A DNA stretch of 9,341 nucleotides from an uncultured Sphingomonas sp. (GTDB lineage: Bacteria > Pseudomonadota > Alphaproteobacteria > Sphingomonadales > Sphingomonadaceae). Position numbers and translations under genes: made by a program. This document shows, one piece after another, positions 1 through 7,622 of the stretch. Each line of letters opens with the position of its first letter. Within the stretch, counting starts at the first letter, position 1. The notes below the pieces were generated by a model. That model saw only the letters and a list, made by a program, of their open reading frames with translations, was not told where the DNA came from and did not search any database. The stretch lies in assembly GCA_946886645.1 (NCBI GenBank), contig CAMPIY010000055.1:1-9341 (forward strand), in the 5' to 3' direction.

Positions 1-815
1 TCGGTCGGCCAGGAAATGCTGACCAGATTTCCCGTTGCGTACGGCTTGGCCGCCGTGACGGCCTGATCCACCGTGGACGCAGGATTGGCGATCGGACGAG
101 CACGCATGGCCGCCTCCCGATTGGCAGTTGGGGCGGGCCGCGATTCGAACTGGCCGAACAGCTTGGGGAAGCTGATCCAAGCGCCGGTGAAGCTCAGCAT
201 CGCCAGCGGGAACAGGATCCAGAAGCCCGACATATAATGAAGGTTGGCGTTGACCGTATTGCGCCGCTTCCACTTCAGGCCCGAGGCGACGCTGCCGCTC
301 AACGGCCACCACAGCCAGATGCCAGTCAGGCAAGACAGGAACATGAACGCCCCGACCCAGCCGACGATCGTCCGCCCCCAGCCCGGAATCATCAGGCTGC
401 CGTGAAGGACGTGCATGACTTGAACCAGGCCGCTGTTGCCGCTCGCCCGGTCGATCAGCGAGGCGTCGCGCGGGTCGAGCCATAGGCTGGTCCGGACCGG
501 TCGTCCGGCTCCCTCCGCCACTTTTGTCGCCGTGGCGATAACCGGGCCGCCGTCGGCGTCGAAGCGCAGGCCGGATAGCGTTTCACCTGGCTGCATCGCC
601 TTGGCGGCCGCGTCGGCATAGGCCGAAGGAGGCAAAGTCGCTGGCGCGATGGTCTGATGGCGTTGCGGCTCCAGCTTCGCATCCAGCCAGTCATGCCAGA
701 CGAGGGCCGAGCCGGTCAGCGAAACGGGAATGATCAGGACGGCGAGGATCAGGCCGATCCATTTGTGCACTTGAAGCCAGGCGGCGCGGAGCCGCTTCTT
801 CCCGCTTTTCCCCAT
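1..815 (-). CDS. PepSY-associated transmembrane protein, PiuB-like (partial, C-terminus beyond window)
   Basis: This reading frame is open for 271 codons from an ATG at 815 and runs off the left edge, so the C-terminal part is missing. It has the layout of PepSY-associated TM proteins (PiuB-like), inner-membrane proteins often found beside siderophore receptors and thought to help with ferric-siderophore reduction or iron release; the exact reaction is not settled for most members. Visible features are a basic N-terminus, a first membrane helix at about residues 20-40 opening with the typical VHKWIGL, a periplasmic loop of about 100 residues, the MHVLHGSL motif just before a second helix (about 150-172, ending LWWPL), and a third helix (about 200-218) opening with LHYMSGFW. 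The histidines at the helix starts (H17 and those in MHVLHG and LHYM) could bind haem or metal. GGAG lies about 11 bases before the ATG. It is divergent from the receptor gene and shares its Fur-like operators. Confidence 0.85.
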   Translation of the reverse strand, partial: MGKSGKKRLRAAWLQVHKWIGLILAVLIIPVSLTGSALVWHDWLDAKLEPQRHQTIAPATLPPSAYADAAAKAMQPGETLSGLRFDADGGPVIATATKVAEGAGRPVRTSLWLDPRDASLIDRASGNSGLVQVMHVLHGSLMIPGWGRTIVGWVGAFMFLSCLTGIWLWWPLSGSVASGLKWKRRNTVNANLHYMSGFWILFPLAMLSFTGAWISFPKLFGQFESRPAPTANREAAMRARPIANPASTVDQAVTAAKPYATGNLVSISWPT

Positions 816-883
816 TCTCAGTCTTTCTCCAGCCCGGAAATCCGCGCCCGTTCTAGCGGCGAAACTTTTGGTTGCAACCTTAT

Positions 884-898
884 TGCGAATGATTATCA
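884..898. promoter_or_regulatory. Fur-like operator 1
   Basis: The 15-mer TGCGAATGATTATCA is an imperfect palindrome centred at 891 with a perfect AAT-N-ATT core and outer TG/CA pairs. It resembles classical Fur boxes (alternating GATAAT-type half-sites) and the TGCGAAT-type boxes of alphaproteobacteria. It lies between two divergent iron-uptake genes, which is what Fur control would predict. Confidence 0.7.
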
Positions 899-910
899 GG
901 ACGACAAGTC

Positions 911-927
911 TTAAGAACGACTCTCAA
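911..927. promoter_or_regulatory. Fur-like operator 2 (degenerate)
   Basis: On the minus strand this 17-mer reads TTGAGAGTCGTTCTTAA, close to the TGAGAATNATTCTCA form of a Fur box but with mismatches in the centre. Its centre (919) is 28 bases from that of operator 1 and 24 bases before the receptor ATG, placing it at or just downstream of a likely transcription start. It could be a second, weaker site that extends repression. Confidence 0.5.
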
Positions 928-942
928 TAGCAAAGGGGCATC

Positions 943-3186
943 ATGTTCATCCGTACCGACCGCCATCCCGGGATCACCGCCTGTCGCCGCGCGACGCTGG
1001 CTTTGGCGGGAACAACCCTACTGGCGATGGCCGGCGGCGCCCAGGCGGCCGACGTCGTCGCGAATTCGGATTCGACCGCGGCGACGGATGAGACGGATGC
1101 GCCGCGGAGCGAAGAAATTGTCGTCAGGGGCGAGAAATATCGCATCAACACGCTGAACAGCCGCCTTCCGGACGTTCGCGACGCGCCCCAGTCGATCAGC
1201 ATCATTCCGCGCGAAGTCATCGAGCAGCAGGCGGCAAACTCCCTCACCGACGTCCTGCGCAACGTCACGGGAATCAGCATGGCTGCGGGGGAAGGCGGCG
1301 GTGGTCCCGGCGGCGACAATCTCACCCTGCGCGGATTTGGCGCTCGCAACGACATCTTCGTCGACGGTATCCGCGACTTCGCCAGCTACACCCGCGACAC
1401 GTTCAACGTGGAGCAGGTGGAGGTCGTCAAAGGCCCCGCTTCGGCGCAGACCGGCCGTGGCTCGACCGGCGGCTATATCAACCTCTTCTCGAAGCAGCCG
1501 AAACTCGAAACGTTCGTCGGCGGTACCATCGGCGTGGGCCTGCCCGATTACGTCCGCGGAACGGTCGATTTGAATCTGGGCGGCGAGACCCTCGGCATCG
1601 GTGGCGGCACGGCGGTGCGCGTCAATGCCATGTACCACAACGCCGACACGCCGGGCCGCGACTTCGTCAACTCGAAGCGCTGGGGCATTGCCCCATCGGT
1701 CGCCGTGGGCCTCGGAACCTCGACCCGCGCCATCCTGTCCTACTTCCGCCTGGAGCAGGATAATCTGCCCGACTATGGCATTCCCTTCGTACCAGCCACG
1801 AACATCGCGCTGGAAGATTTCATCGATCGCCCGGCACCCGTCGACTATGATAATTTTTACGGGCTCGTGGAGCGCGACTATGAGGATACCGTCACCAACA
1901 TTGCGACCTTCGCGCTGGAACATGATGTCAGCGACAACCTGAGGATCGCAAACACGACCCGCTACGGCTACGCGACGCGCGATTCTATCTACTCGGCACC
2001 GCGCTTCGCCACCCTGCCGCCGCCGGATCAGGCTTTCACCGGCACGGAGGTAAATCCGCAGACCCAGTCGCGCGATACGGTCGACAAGGTGTGGTTCAAC
2101 CAGACCAATGTCTTCGGCAAGTTCGACACCGGGACGATCCGGCATGATGCCATATTCGGCGTCGAGGTCGCACGCGAAAGCAGCCGCAACCAGCTGCGCT
2201 CGGTGACCAACGGGACATCGACCGACATCTTCGATCCCGATCCCGAGCGGCCGTGGAACGGTACAATCATGGACATTCCCGGCGAGGTCGTCCGCGCGAA
2301 GGCGAACTCCGTCGCCGCCTATATTTTCGACACGATGCACCTCAGCGAGCAATTCCTGCTCACTGGCGGCGTAAGGTGGGAGCGCTACAAGAGCGAATTC
2401 CACCCTACGCCTGCACAAATCGCGGCCAATCCCACTACGGTCGGCGATATCGAGCGCACCGACGAGTCCGTCACCTGGCGGGCGGGCGCGACCTACAAAC
2501 CGGTCAAGGGCCTCAGCATCTATGCGGGCGTCGGAACGTCGGTGAACCCGTCGATCGAGAATATGACGCAGACCTCGCCAAACCTGGCGCTTGGCGCTCT
2601 GAAGCCGGAGCGCAGCCGCACCTACGAGGTGGGGGCCAAGTGGGACGGGTTTGACGGAAAGCTGTTGCTGACGACGGCCCTGTTCAGGACGGAAAAGACC
2701 AACGCCCGCACGCCCGGGCTTCTTGGTGAGCCTGCGACCGTGCTCGCGGGCAAGCAGCGCGTCGATGGATTCGAGATTGGCGCAACCGGCCGGATCACGC
2801 GGAATTGGCAGGTTATCGCCAGCTACACCTACCTCGACGCCGAGGTGAAGGAATCGAATACCGCGAGCGAAATCGGCAATCGCCTCCAGAATGTGCCGGA
2901 TCACAGCGCCTCGCTCTGGACGCTCTACAAGTTGCCGCAGGGCATCGAGGTCGGCGGCGGCGTTCGTTATGTCGGCACGCGCTATACCAATGTCGCGAAC
3001 ACCAGGAAGATCGGCGACTATTGGGTCGCGGACGCCACGCTCGGTTATGATATCAGCAAGTCGATGTCGCTGCGGCTGAACGTCTTCAACATTTTCAACG
3101 AGCGCTACATCGACCAGGTCGGCGGCGGGCATTTCGTTCCGGGCACGGGCCGATCCGCGCTGGCGACGCTTAGCTTCCGGAGCTAA
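943..3186 (+). CDS. fiu: TonB-dependent catecholate-type siderophore receptor (Fiu/PiuA-like)
   Basis: This 747-residue outer-membrane receptor should import ferric siderophore, probably catecholate, using TonB-ExbBD energy. A signal peptide covers about residues 1-35 with a likely cut after AQA. A TonB-box-like segment EEIVVRG follows at about 57-63. The plug domain spans about 76-186 and shows [29 protein letters not shown] and [13 protein letters not shown], followed by [16 protein letters not shown]. The remaining 560 or so residues form the beta-barrel, ending [10 protein letters not shown]. The length fits the Fiu/PiuA group (about 750 residues), and the RD-FN-EQ-V-KGPA and GRGS-GG-IN patterns resemble Fiu. 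The decisive context is the PiuC-type hydroxylase 10 bases downstream and the divergent PepSY gene. Two Fur-like boxes lie upstream, so expression should rise in iron starvation. The substrate cannot be fixed from sequence alone; orthologues PiuA and Fiu take up catechols, including catechol-linked antibiotics. Confidence 0.92.
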   Translation: MFIRTDRHPGITACRRATLALAGTTLLAMAGGAQAADVVANSDSTAATDETDAPRSEEIVVRGEKYRINTLNSRLPDVRDAPQSISIIPREVIEQQAANSLTDVLRNVTGISMAAGEGGGGPGGDNLTLRGFGARNDIFVDGIRDFASYTRDTFNVEQVEVVKGPASAQTGRGSTGGYINLFSKQPKLETFVGGTIGVGLPDYVRGTVDLNLGGETLGIGGGTAVRVNAMYHNADTPGRDFVNSKRWGIAPSVAVGLGTSTRAILSYFRLEQDNLPDYGIPFVPATNIALEDFIDRPAPVDYDNFYGLVERDYEDTVTNIATFALEHDVSDNLRIANTTRYGYATRDSIYSAPRFATLPPPDQAFTGTEVNPQTQSRDTVDKVWFNQTNVFGKFDTGTIRHDAIFGVEVARESSRNQLRSVTNGTSTDIFDPDPERPWNGTIMDIPGEVVRAKANSVAAYIFDTMHLSEQFLLTGGVRWERYKSEFHPTPAQIAANPTTVGDIERTDESVTWRAGATYKPVKGLSIYAGVGTSVNPSIENMTQTSPNLALGALKPERSRTYEVGAKWDGFDGKLLLTTALFRTEKTNARTPGLLGEPATVLAGKQRVDGFEIGATGRITRNWQVIASYTYLDAEVKESNTASEIGNRLQNVPDHSASLWTLYKLPQGIEVGGGVRYVGTRYTNVANTRKIGDYWVADATLGYDISKSMSLRLNVFNIFNERYIDQVGGGHFVPGTGRSALATLSFRS

Positions 3187-3196
3187 GGCCGACGCG

Positions 3197-3883
3197 ATGT
3201 TGCTCGCCATCCCTTCCGTTCTCGACCCCGCGCAAGTCGCCGAGGCGCGCGCGGTCGTCGAGGCGGGGGAGTGGCGTGACGGCAAGGTTACCGCCGGAAT
3301 CCAGTCGGCGCTGGCGAAGAACAACCTCCAGCTGGTCAACGAAAGTGACGAGGCGCGCCGGATTGGCCGGGTCATTCTCGACGCGCTGGCGAGCAATGGC
3401 TTGTTCCAGTCGGCCGCCCTGCCCCGCCGCATCGTCCCGCCGCTGTTCAACCGTTACGACGCGGCCTCGGGCCACCATTTCGGCGAGCATGTCGACAATG
3501 CGCTTCGGCCCCTGCCAGGCGGCGGGCGGATCCGCACCGACCTTTCGGCGACGCTCTTCCTCAGCGATCCGACGGACTATGACGGCGGCGAACTGGTGGT
3601 CGAGGACAGCTATGGCTCGCACCGCGTCAAGCTCGATGCGGGCGACATGATCCTTTACCCGTCGACGTCGCTTCACCGCGTAGAGCCTGTGACCCGCGGC
3701 ACCCGGCTGGCATCTTTCTTCTGGATCGAGTCCATGGTGCGCGAGGATTCGCAGCGCTCTTTGCTGCTGGACATGGATGCGGCGGTGCGGACTCTGGCTG
3801 CCGAGGTCGGCGACGATCATCGCGCCATAGTTGCCTTGACCGGCACCTATCACAACCTCCTGCGCCGCTGGGCCGACGCCTAG
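3197..3883 (+). CDS. piuC: PKHD-type Fe(II)/2-oxoglutarate hydroxylase, PiuC/YbiX family
   Basis: This 228-residue protein matches the length of the PiuC/YbiX family (about 225). The double-stranded beta-helix core carries the iron-binding triad: H98 and D100 in GEHVDNA, and H160 in [11 protein letters not shown]170 in [10 protein letters not shown] is the expected 2-oxoglutarate-binding arginine, ten residues after the distal histidine. Family members are cytosolic dioxygenases encoded next to catecholate receptors and induced with them in iron limitation. Their substrate is not established; action on an imported siderophore or its breakdown product is an inference. The gene starts 10 bases after the receptor stop, with AAGG at 3185-3188 as a modest ribosome binding site, so the two are almost certainly co-transcribed. 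Its stop codon overlaps the stop of the convergent udgX gene. Confidence 0.9.
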   Translation: MLLAIPSVLDPAQVAEARAVVEAGEWRDGKVTAGIQSALAKNNLQLVNESDEARRIGRVILDALASNGLFQSAALPRRIVPPLFNRYDAASGHHFGEHVDNALRPLPGGGRIRTDLSATLFLSDPTDYDGGELVVEDSYGSHRVKLDAGDMILYPSTSLHRVEPVTRGTRLASFFWIESMVREDSQRSLLLDMDAAVRTLAAEVGDDHRAIVALTGTYHNLLRRWADA

Positions 3884-4512
3884 GCAGCCAATTGCTCGGC
3901 GCGTTTGCGGATGCGTTTGAGATCATCGACAAAGCGCTTGCGCTCGGCGTGGCGATCTTCTTCCTCCCGGATGCGCAGCAAAAAGCTGGGATGGATCGTG
4001 ACCCAGCATTCGCCGCCGTCGGCCAGCGTAAGCGGCTGGCCGCGTGTCCCGCTGATGGTGACAACCTTGCCGATCAGAGACCGTGCGGCGCTCGCGCCCA
4101 GCGCCACCGTTACGGGCGGTTTGATGAGGTCGCGCTCATGGTCGATCCACCAGCGGCAAGCCTGGATTTCGCCGCCGTTGGGCTTGCTGTGAAGCCGCCG
4201 CTTTCCGCGCTGGACAAATTTGAAATGCTTGACGGCGTTGGTGACATAGGTGCGGGCGCGATCGATACCTGCTTCCTCCAGCGCGGCATCGAAAACCTGG
4301 CCCGCCGGACCGACGAAGGGCCGCCCCGCCAAATCTTCCTGGTCGCCGGGCTGCTCACCGACGAACAATATGTCGGCCTTCAGCGAGCCCTCGCCGAACA
4401 CGGTCTGGGTCGCATATTTATAGAGGTCGCAGCGCGTGCAGTGCGCTGCTTCGTCCTTCAGCGTCTCCCACGCGGCGGCAAGGTTGGAGGAACTGCTCGG
4501 ACGTTTTGCCAT
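3880..4512 (-). CDS. udgX: UdgX family uracil-DNA glycosylase / uracil-DNA binding protein
   Basis: This 210-residue protein belongs to the uracil-DNA glycosylase superfamily, related to family 4. Motif A is GEQPGDQED (52-60) and motif B begins HPSFLLR (174-180). The loop KRRLHSKP (104-111) is the insertion that marks UdgX, described for Mycobacterium smegmatis as KRRIH: its histidine (H108 here) bonds covalently to the abasic sugar after uracil is removed, so the enzyme stays locked on the DNA. The protein is therefore predicted to recognise and trap uracil in DNA. C25 and C28 (CTRC) and C119 (QACRWW) are likely iron-sulfur cluster ligands; a fourth ligand is discussed in the findings. The ATG at 4512 lies 52 bases after the peptide transporter stop, so shared transcription is possible. 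No strong ribosome binding site is visible. Confidence 0.92.
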   Translation of the reverse strand: MAKRPSSSSNLAAAWETLKDEAAHCTRCDLYKYATQTVFGEGSLKADILFVGEQPGDQEDLAGRPFVGPAGQVFDAALEEAGIDRARTYVTNAVKHFKFVQRGKRRLHSKPNGGEIQACRWWIDHERDLIKPPVTVALGASAARSLIGKVVTISGTRGQPLTLADGGECWVTIHPSFLLRIREEEDRHAERKRFVDDLKRIRKRAEQLAA

Positions 4513-4531
4513 GGCCCCGGCTCAACGCTTT

Positions 4532-4557
4532 GGCCCGGCCTAATCTCCCGCCGGGCC
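4532..4557 (-). terminator. GC-rich hairpin between transporter and udgX genes
   Basis: GGCCCGGC (4532-4539) and GCCGGGCC (4550-4557) form a perfect 8-bp stem with a 10-base loop, in the 52-base gap after the transporter stop. Neither side has a clear run of T, so it is not a textbook intrinsic terminator. It may attenuate transcription into udgX or protect the 3' end of the transporter message. Confidence 0.35.
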
Positions 4558-4564
4558 TTCGCGC

Positions 4565-5953
4565 TCAGGCGGCGGCCAGATTTTCTGGCGCCTGTTCCAT
4601 GCGCCGCGCGATCGTCATCTTGAAGATCACGAACGCGACCAGCCCGACCACCGCGCTGGCGACGTGGATCAGCCAGAAGGTGGTGGTCGGCATCGAACTG
4701 AACCATTCGCCGACATAGCCGACGATCTTGTTGGCCAGGAAAAAGGCCAGATAATAGATTCCGATGACCGTGGCGTTGATCGCCCGCGGCGCGATCTTGG
4801 AGAAGAGCGCCAGGCTGACCGGCAGGATATGCGCGAAGCCGATGCTGTTCAGCAGGTGGAACATGACCGGCCAGAACAGGCCGATCTTGGCCGATCCCTG
4901 GGTCAGCGCGGCCATGTAGAGGCACAGGCCTCCGGCGATGGTGAAGAAGCTGCCGATGATCATCTTGCCCAGCTCATCGGGCTCGGTCCCGGTCTTGTCC
5001 GCTTTCCATTTCCAGAAGGCGGCCACGGCGACGAGCATCGAGAAGCTCAGCGTAGCATCAATGGTGATCATCCAGCTGGTCGGGATCGTCATCCCGAAGA
5101 AGGTCAGCTGGAACTGCTGGTCGGCCCAGACGAGGTAGGCGTTGAAAATTTGCTGGTTGGTCAGAAGGCCGATCGCCATCGCCGGGACCAGCAGCATCAG
5201 CGCGATGACGCGCGGCCAGTCGCCCGTCCCCATTTTCTCGCGCGGCTGGCCCTTGGCGGGCGGCGCGTTGTCGGGGAGATATTTCTGTCCCGCCAGGAAC
5301 AGCAGCAGCCCGCCGACCATAACCACGCCGGCGCAGCCGAAGCCCCAGTGCCAGCCGACCTTCTCGCCCAGCGTGCCGCTGATTAGCGGAGCGACGATCA
5401 CGCTGACGTTGATCGCAATGTAGAAAATCTGGAACGCCATCGCGCGCCTGAGGTCGCTCTCCTTGTAGAGCGCGCCGACCTGGCTGGCGATATTGCCCTT
5501 GAACAGGCCGACGCCGACGATCAGCGCCAGCAGGGCGAAGACGAACATATGTTCGAACGCCATCAGGAAATGGCCCAACGCCATGATCGCACCGCCGGCG
5601 ATCAGGGCGGCGCGGCGCCCGATGAACCGGTCGGCAATGATCCCGCCGATAATCGGGGTCAGATAGACCAGCGACGTATAGTCGCCGAAGATCGCGGAGC
5701 TCAGCGGCTGGCCGCTGAGGCCGTCGTAATGGTTCACCCGCAGCCACTCGAGGCCAACGACATTTTCGAGCCTGCCCGGCAGCAGCAGATAATTGACCAT
5801 GTAGAGCGTCAGCAGCGTCTGCATGGAATAATAGGAAAAGCGCTCACACCCCTCGACGACGGCGAGATAGCCCAGTCCCTTGGGATGCCCCAGAAAGGCG
5901 CGGTCGTTGCGATCCTCATGTTCGAGGTCGGGCGTGGCTTCGGCGATGCTCAT
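4565..5953 (-). CDS. POT/PTR-family proton-coupled oligopeptide transporter (MFS)
   Basis: This 462-residue polytopic membrane protein takes up di- or tripeptides with protons. The first helix carries the POT fingerprint ExxER as E34, E37 and R38 in VEGCERFSYY, which is involved in proton coupling. The PTR2 signatures follow: GGIIADRFIGRRAALIAGG (about 103-121) and FQIFYIAINVS (174-184), with the conserved GVGLFKGN (147-154) between them. About a dozen hydrophobic helices can be traced, with a hydrophilic stretch at about 228-248 between the two six-helix halves. The loop between helices 1 and 2 (about 58-88) is rather long. The ATG at 5953 lacks an obvious Shine-Dalgarno sequence. The exact peptide range is not visible from sequence; some POT members carry nitrate or other small molecules, but the intact ExxER motif favours peptides. 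Confidence 0.9.
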   Translation of the reverse strand: MSIAEATPDLEHEDRNDRAFLGHPKGLGYLAVVEGCERFSYYSMQTLLTLYMVNYLLLPGRLENVVGLEWLRVNHYDGLSGQPLSSAIFGDYTSLVYLTPIIGGIIADRFIGRRAALIAGGAIMALGHFLMAFEHMFVFALLALIVGVGLFKGNIASQVGALYKESDLRRAMAFQIFYIAINVSVIVAPLISGTLGEKVGWHWGFGCAGVVMVGGLLLFLAGQKYLPDNAPPAKGQPREKMGTGDWPRVIALMLLVPAMAIGLLTNQQIFNAYLVWADQQFQLTFFGMTIPTSWMITIDATLSFSMLVAVAAFWKWKADKTGTEPDELGKMIIGSFFTIAGGLCLYMAALTQGSAKIGLFWPVMFHLLNSIGFAHILPVSLALFSKIAPRAINATVIGIYYLAFFLANKIVGYVGEWFSSMPTTTFWLIHVASAVVGLVAFVIFKMTIARRMEQAPENLAAA

Positions 5954-6063
5954 GGGGCGGGGAAGCTAGCAGCGAAAGCGCGGAAGGGAAGAGGCGAGAC
6001 CGCCCTTCGTCGAAATGGCGGCCGCGGTGCCGGGTTCGTCAAGCGCGGCCCCCGGAAAATTCG
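5954..6063. other. Intergenic gap before the peptide transporter
   Basis: This 110-base gap between the membrane-protein stop and the transporter start is the longest in the minus-strand run. The transporter could therefore have its own promoter here. TTGACG occurs on the minus strand at 6042-6037, but no convincing -10 follows at proper spacing. There is no open frame of note and no clear terminator. Confidence 0.3.
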
Positions 6064-7563
6064 TCAGGCCGCCGCAAGCTTCGATTTCGGCCGGCGTCTT
6101 CTCTGCACGAGGCCGCGTCCCAAAAGCGTCAGCAAGGAGAGGACGCTGATCGTGATGCCCCAAAGTTCCGCGGGATTGCGAACCCTCGTCGGCGTGCAGC
6201 CTGCGGGCCGGGCGAGAAGGCCCGTCGCCGGATCGCGCTCTCCGCACGACCAGATCGGAAAATAGAAGGTCGGCTCCAGTATAACGCCGCCCTCGCGCTT
6301 TGGCGGCGGCACCCGGCCTTCGCGAAAATCCGGATATTCGGAGACCTCCAGATCGTAATCGATCGTTCCCGGAGGAAGCACTTCGGCGACGTCGGGCATG
6401 ACCCGATCGAGCTGTGCAAGGGTGGTGGGCCGGTCGGTGGGCAAATGGAAGACGAGCCAGCCCGCCACCAGTGACGGCAACAGGGCCAGCACCAGCAGCC
6501 GCGGATCGAGTTTCGAGTGCGCGACATAGGCGGCCAGCGCCAACTCGGCGAAAGGCAATACGCGAAATGGAAATTGCACTTTCGCGATCAGCGGCAGGCT
6601 CCAGAAGTAAGGAACCAACACAAGCGCGAAGCCGCAGACGACCAGGCAATAGAGCAGCCGCCGGTCGCGCTCTTTCCACCACAGCAGGGCGACCGGCAAT
6701 GCGATGCTTGCCACCACGCAGTGCATAATCACCACGAATTGATCGTCCCAATGTGCGGCGATCACCCCCCAGTAGCCCGGGTTGAGACGCGCTTCGATAT
6801 AGAGCTGGGCTTCGTCGCGAAACGATCCCAGGGCCAGTGCGGGAACGAGGTAGATGGCAGCAAGGCCCAGGCCGGCGATCGTTGCCAGCACCAGCGGGCG
6901 CCGCGCATCGCGATGTAGGACGAACGCCGGCGCAATCATGAAAAGGCTGGCGAGAAGCGCCATCGGCAAATGCGACATGATGAGCATCGCATAGGCGATG
7001 GCGGCGCCGTGCCAGCGGCCGCTTTCGCGCATCGTTCGAATGCCCATCGCCAGGAAGGGCAGGATTGCAATCGCCGCGCTTTCGGCCAGCGCGCCGCGAA
7101 GATGGAAGTCCATCAAATGATAGGGGGCGACGACCAGAAATGCCGCCGCGGCCAGCGGCCGCAATCCCTGGCCTCGGAAGAGCAGGTAACCGCCCCAACC
7201 CGAGAGGAAGAAAAAGGCGCCGAACGCAATCAGCAATGCGTCGTAGGTCGAAGCTCCGCCGAGGTCGAACAGGGCGACGGCGTAAAAGGCGAGCGGGGGG
7301 TAGAAGTAAAAGACCGGTGCGCCCAGGCCGGAAAATGAATCCGGCAACCAGCGAGGATAGATCTCACCGCGCGCGAGCTCGCCCGAAAACTGCTTCGCCC
7401 ACACATAGTCGATCCAGAAACTATCGTGGGTCATTGGCGTCGCCGCCAGCGACGGCCCGACCAAAAGCGCCGCCAGGGCCAGCAGGATTGCCGCCGCCGC
7501 CGCGTCCTGCCGAAACCGCGCCTGGCCGGCGGCCGCTACGCTATGTCCAATCCCCCGATCCAT
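6064..7563 (-). CDS. Large integral membrane protein, PTPS-related / GT-C glycosyltransferase-like
   Basis: This protein of 499 residues (from the ATG at 7563) has many membrane helices and a C-terminal soluble segment, closing with one more helix and a basic tail (RRRRPKSK). After the first helix (about 21-40) comes a loop with THDSFW (45-50), EIYPRWLPD (67-75) and YFYPPL (86-91). That pattern recalls proteins annotated as 6-pyruvoyl-tetrahydropterin-synthase-related membrane proteins, whose topology resembles GT-C glycosyltransferases using lipid-linked sugars. The name does not imply pterin synthesis. A catalytic role for the acidic residue after the first helix is inference. The C-terminal region, probably periplasmic, holds two cysteines (SCGERD and AGCTPT) that could pair. 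A TTG at 7572, nine bases upstream in frame, is an alternative start; a stop lies just before it. No sugar-nucleotide or polymer genes are nearby, so the substrate is unknown. Confidence 0.72.
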   Translation of the reverse strand: MDRGIGHSVAAAGQARFRQDAAAAAILLALAALLVGPSLAATPMTHDSFWIDYVWAKQFSGELARGEIYPRWLPDSFSGLGAPVFYFYPPLAFYAVALFDLGGASTYDALLIAFGAFFFLSGWGGYLLFRGQGLRPLAAAAFLVVAPYHLMDFHLRGALAESAAIAILPFLAMGIRTMRESGRWHGAAIAYAMLIMSHLPMALLASLFMIAPAFVLHRDARRPLVLATIAGLGLAAIYLVPALALGSFRDEAQLYIEARLNPGYWGVIAAHWDDQFVVIMHCVVASIALPVALLWWKERDRRLLYCLVVCGFALVLVPYFWSLPLIAKVQFPFRVLPFAELALAAYVAHSKLDPRLLVLALLPSLVAGWLVFHLPTDRPTTLAQLDRVMPDVAEVLPPGTIDYDLEVSEYPDFREGRVPPPKREGGVILEPTFYFPIWSCGERDPATGLLARPAGCTPTRVRNPAELWGITISVLSLLTLLGRGLVQRRRRPKSKLAAA

Positions 7564-7564
7564 C

Positions 7565-7604
7565 CCGGCCAATGCTTAAGCACATCGGAATCGTCCGGCC
7601 AATG
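7565..7604. repeat. 10-bp direct repeat at 30-bp spacing before the membrane-protein gene
   Basis: CCGGCCAATG occurs at 7565-7574 and again at 7595-7604, exactly 30 bases apart. The first copy lies directly before the likely ATG of the membrane protein. It may be chance in GC-rich DNA, or a tandem regulatory site on one face of the helix. Confidence 0.3.
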
Positions 7605-7622
7605 GTGGACCGTGGCCGCAAT

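Larger units (their letters stand above)
816..942. promoter_or_regulatory. Divergent promoter region of the siderophore locus
   Basis: These 127 bases separate two divergent iron-uptake genes and must hold the promoters for both. Besides the two Fur-like operators listed separately, there is a perfect 10-bp palindrome GGTTGCAACC at 870-879. On the minus strand, TTGCAA (877-872) and TAGAAC (855-850), 16 bases apart, could be the -35 and -10 of the PepSY gene; this is a weak match to the sigma-70 consensus. I could not assign a clear plus-strand promoter, but it probably overlaps the operators. AAAGGGG at 932-938 is the likely ribosome binding site of the receptor gene, four bases before its ATG. 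Confidence 0.6.

Noticed and set aside
1018..3450. A very long open frame on the minus strand (about 810 codons) opposite the receptor gene
   Set aside because: Its translation is rich in Arg, Ala, Val and Asp with no domain or membrane pattern. It is a GC-rich shadow of the receptor, whose plus-strand frame shows signal peptide, plug and barrel.
3170..3853. Minus-strand open frame of about 227 codons over piuC
   Set aside because: It is a shadow of piuC, whose iron ligands and 2-oxoglutarate arginine are all present on the plus strand.
3892..4623. Plus-strand open frame of about 243 codons over udgX
   Set aside because: The minus strand here encodes UdgX with all motifs intact; the plus frame shows no family pattern.
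7564..7572. TTG at 7572 as start of the membrane protein
   Set aside because: It is possible, but the ATG nine bases downstream is the more usual codon and neither has a clearly better ribosome binding site. The three residues make no difference to the call.
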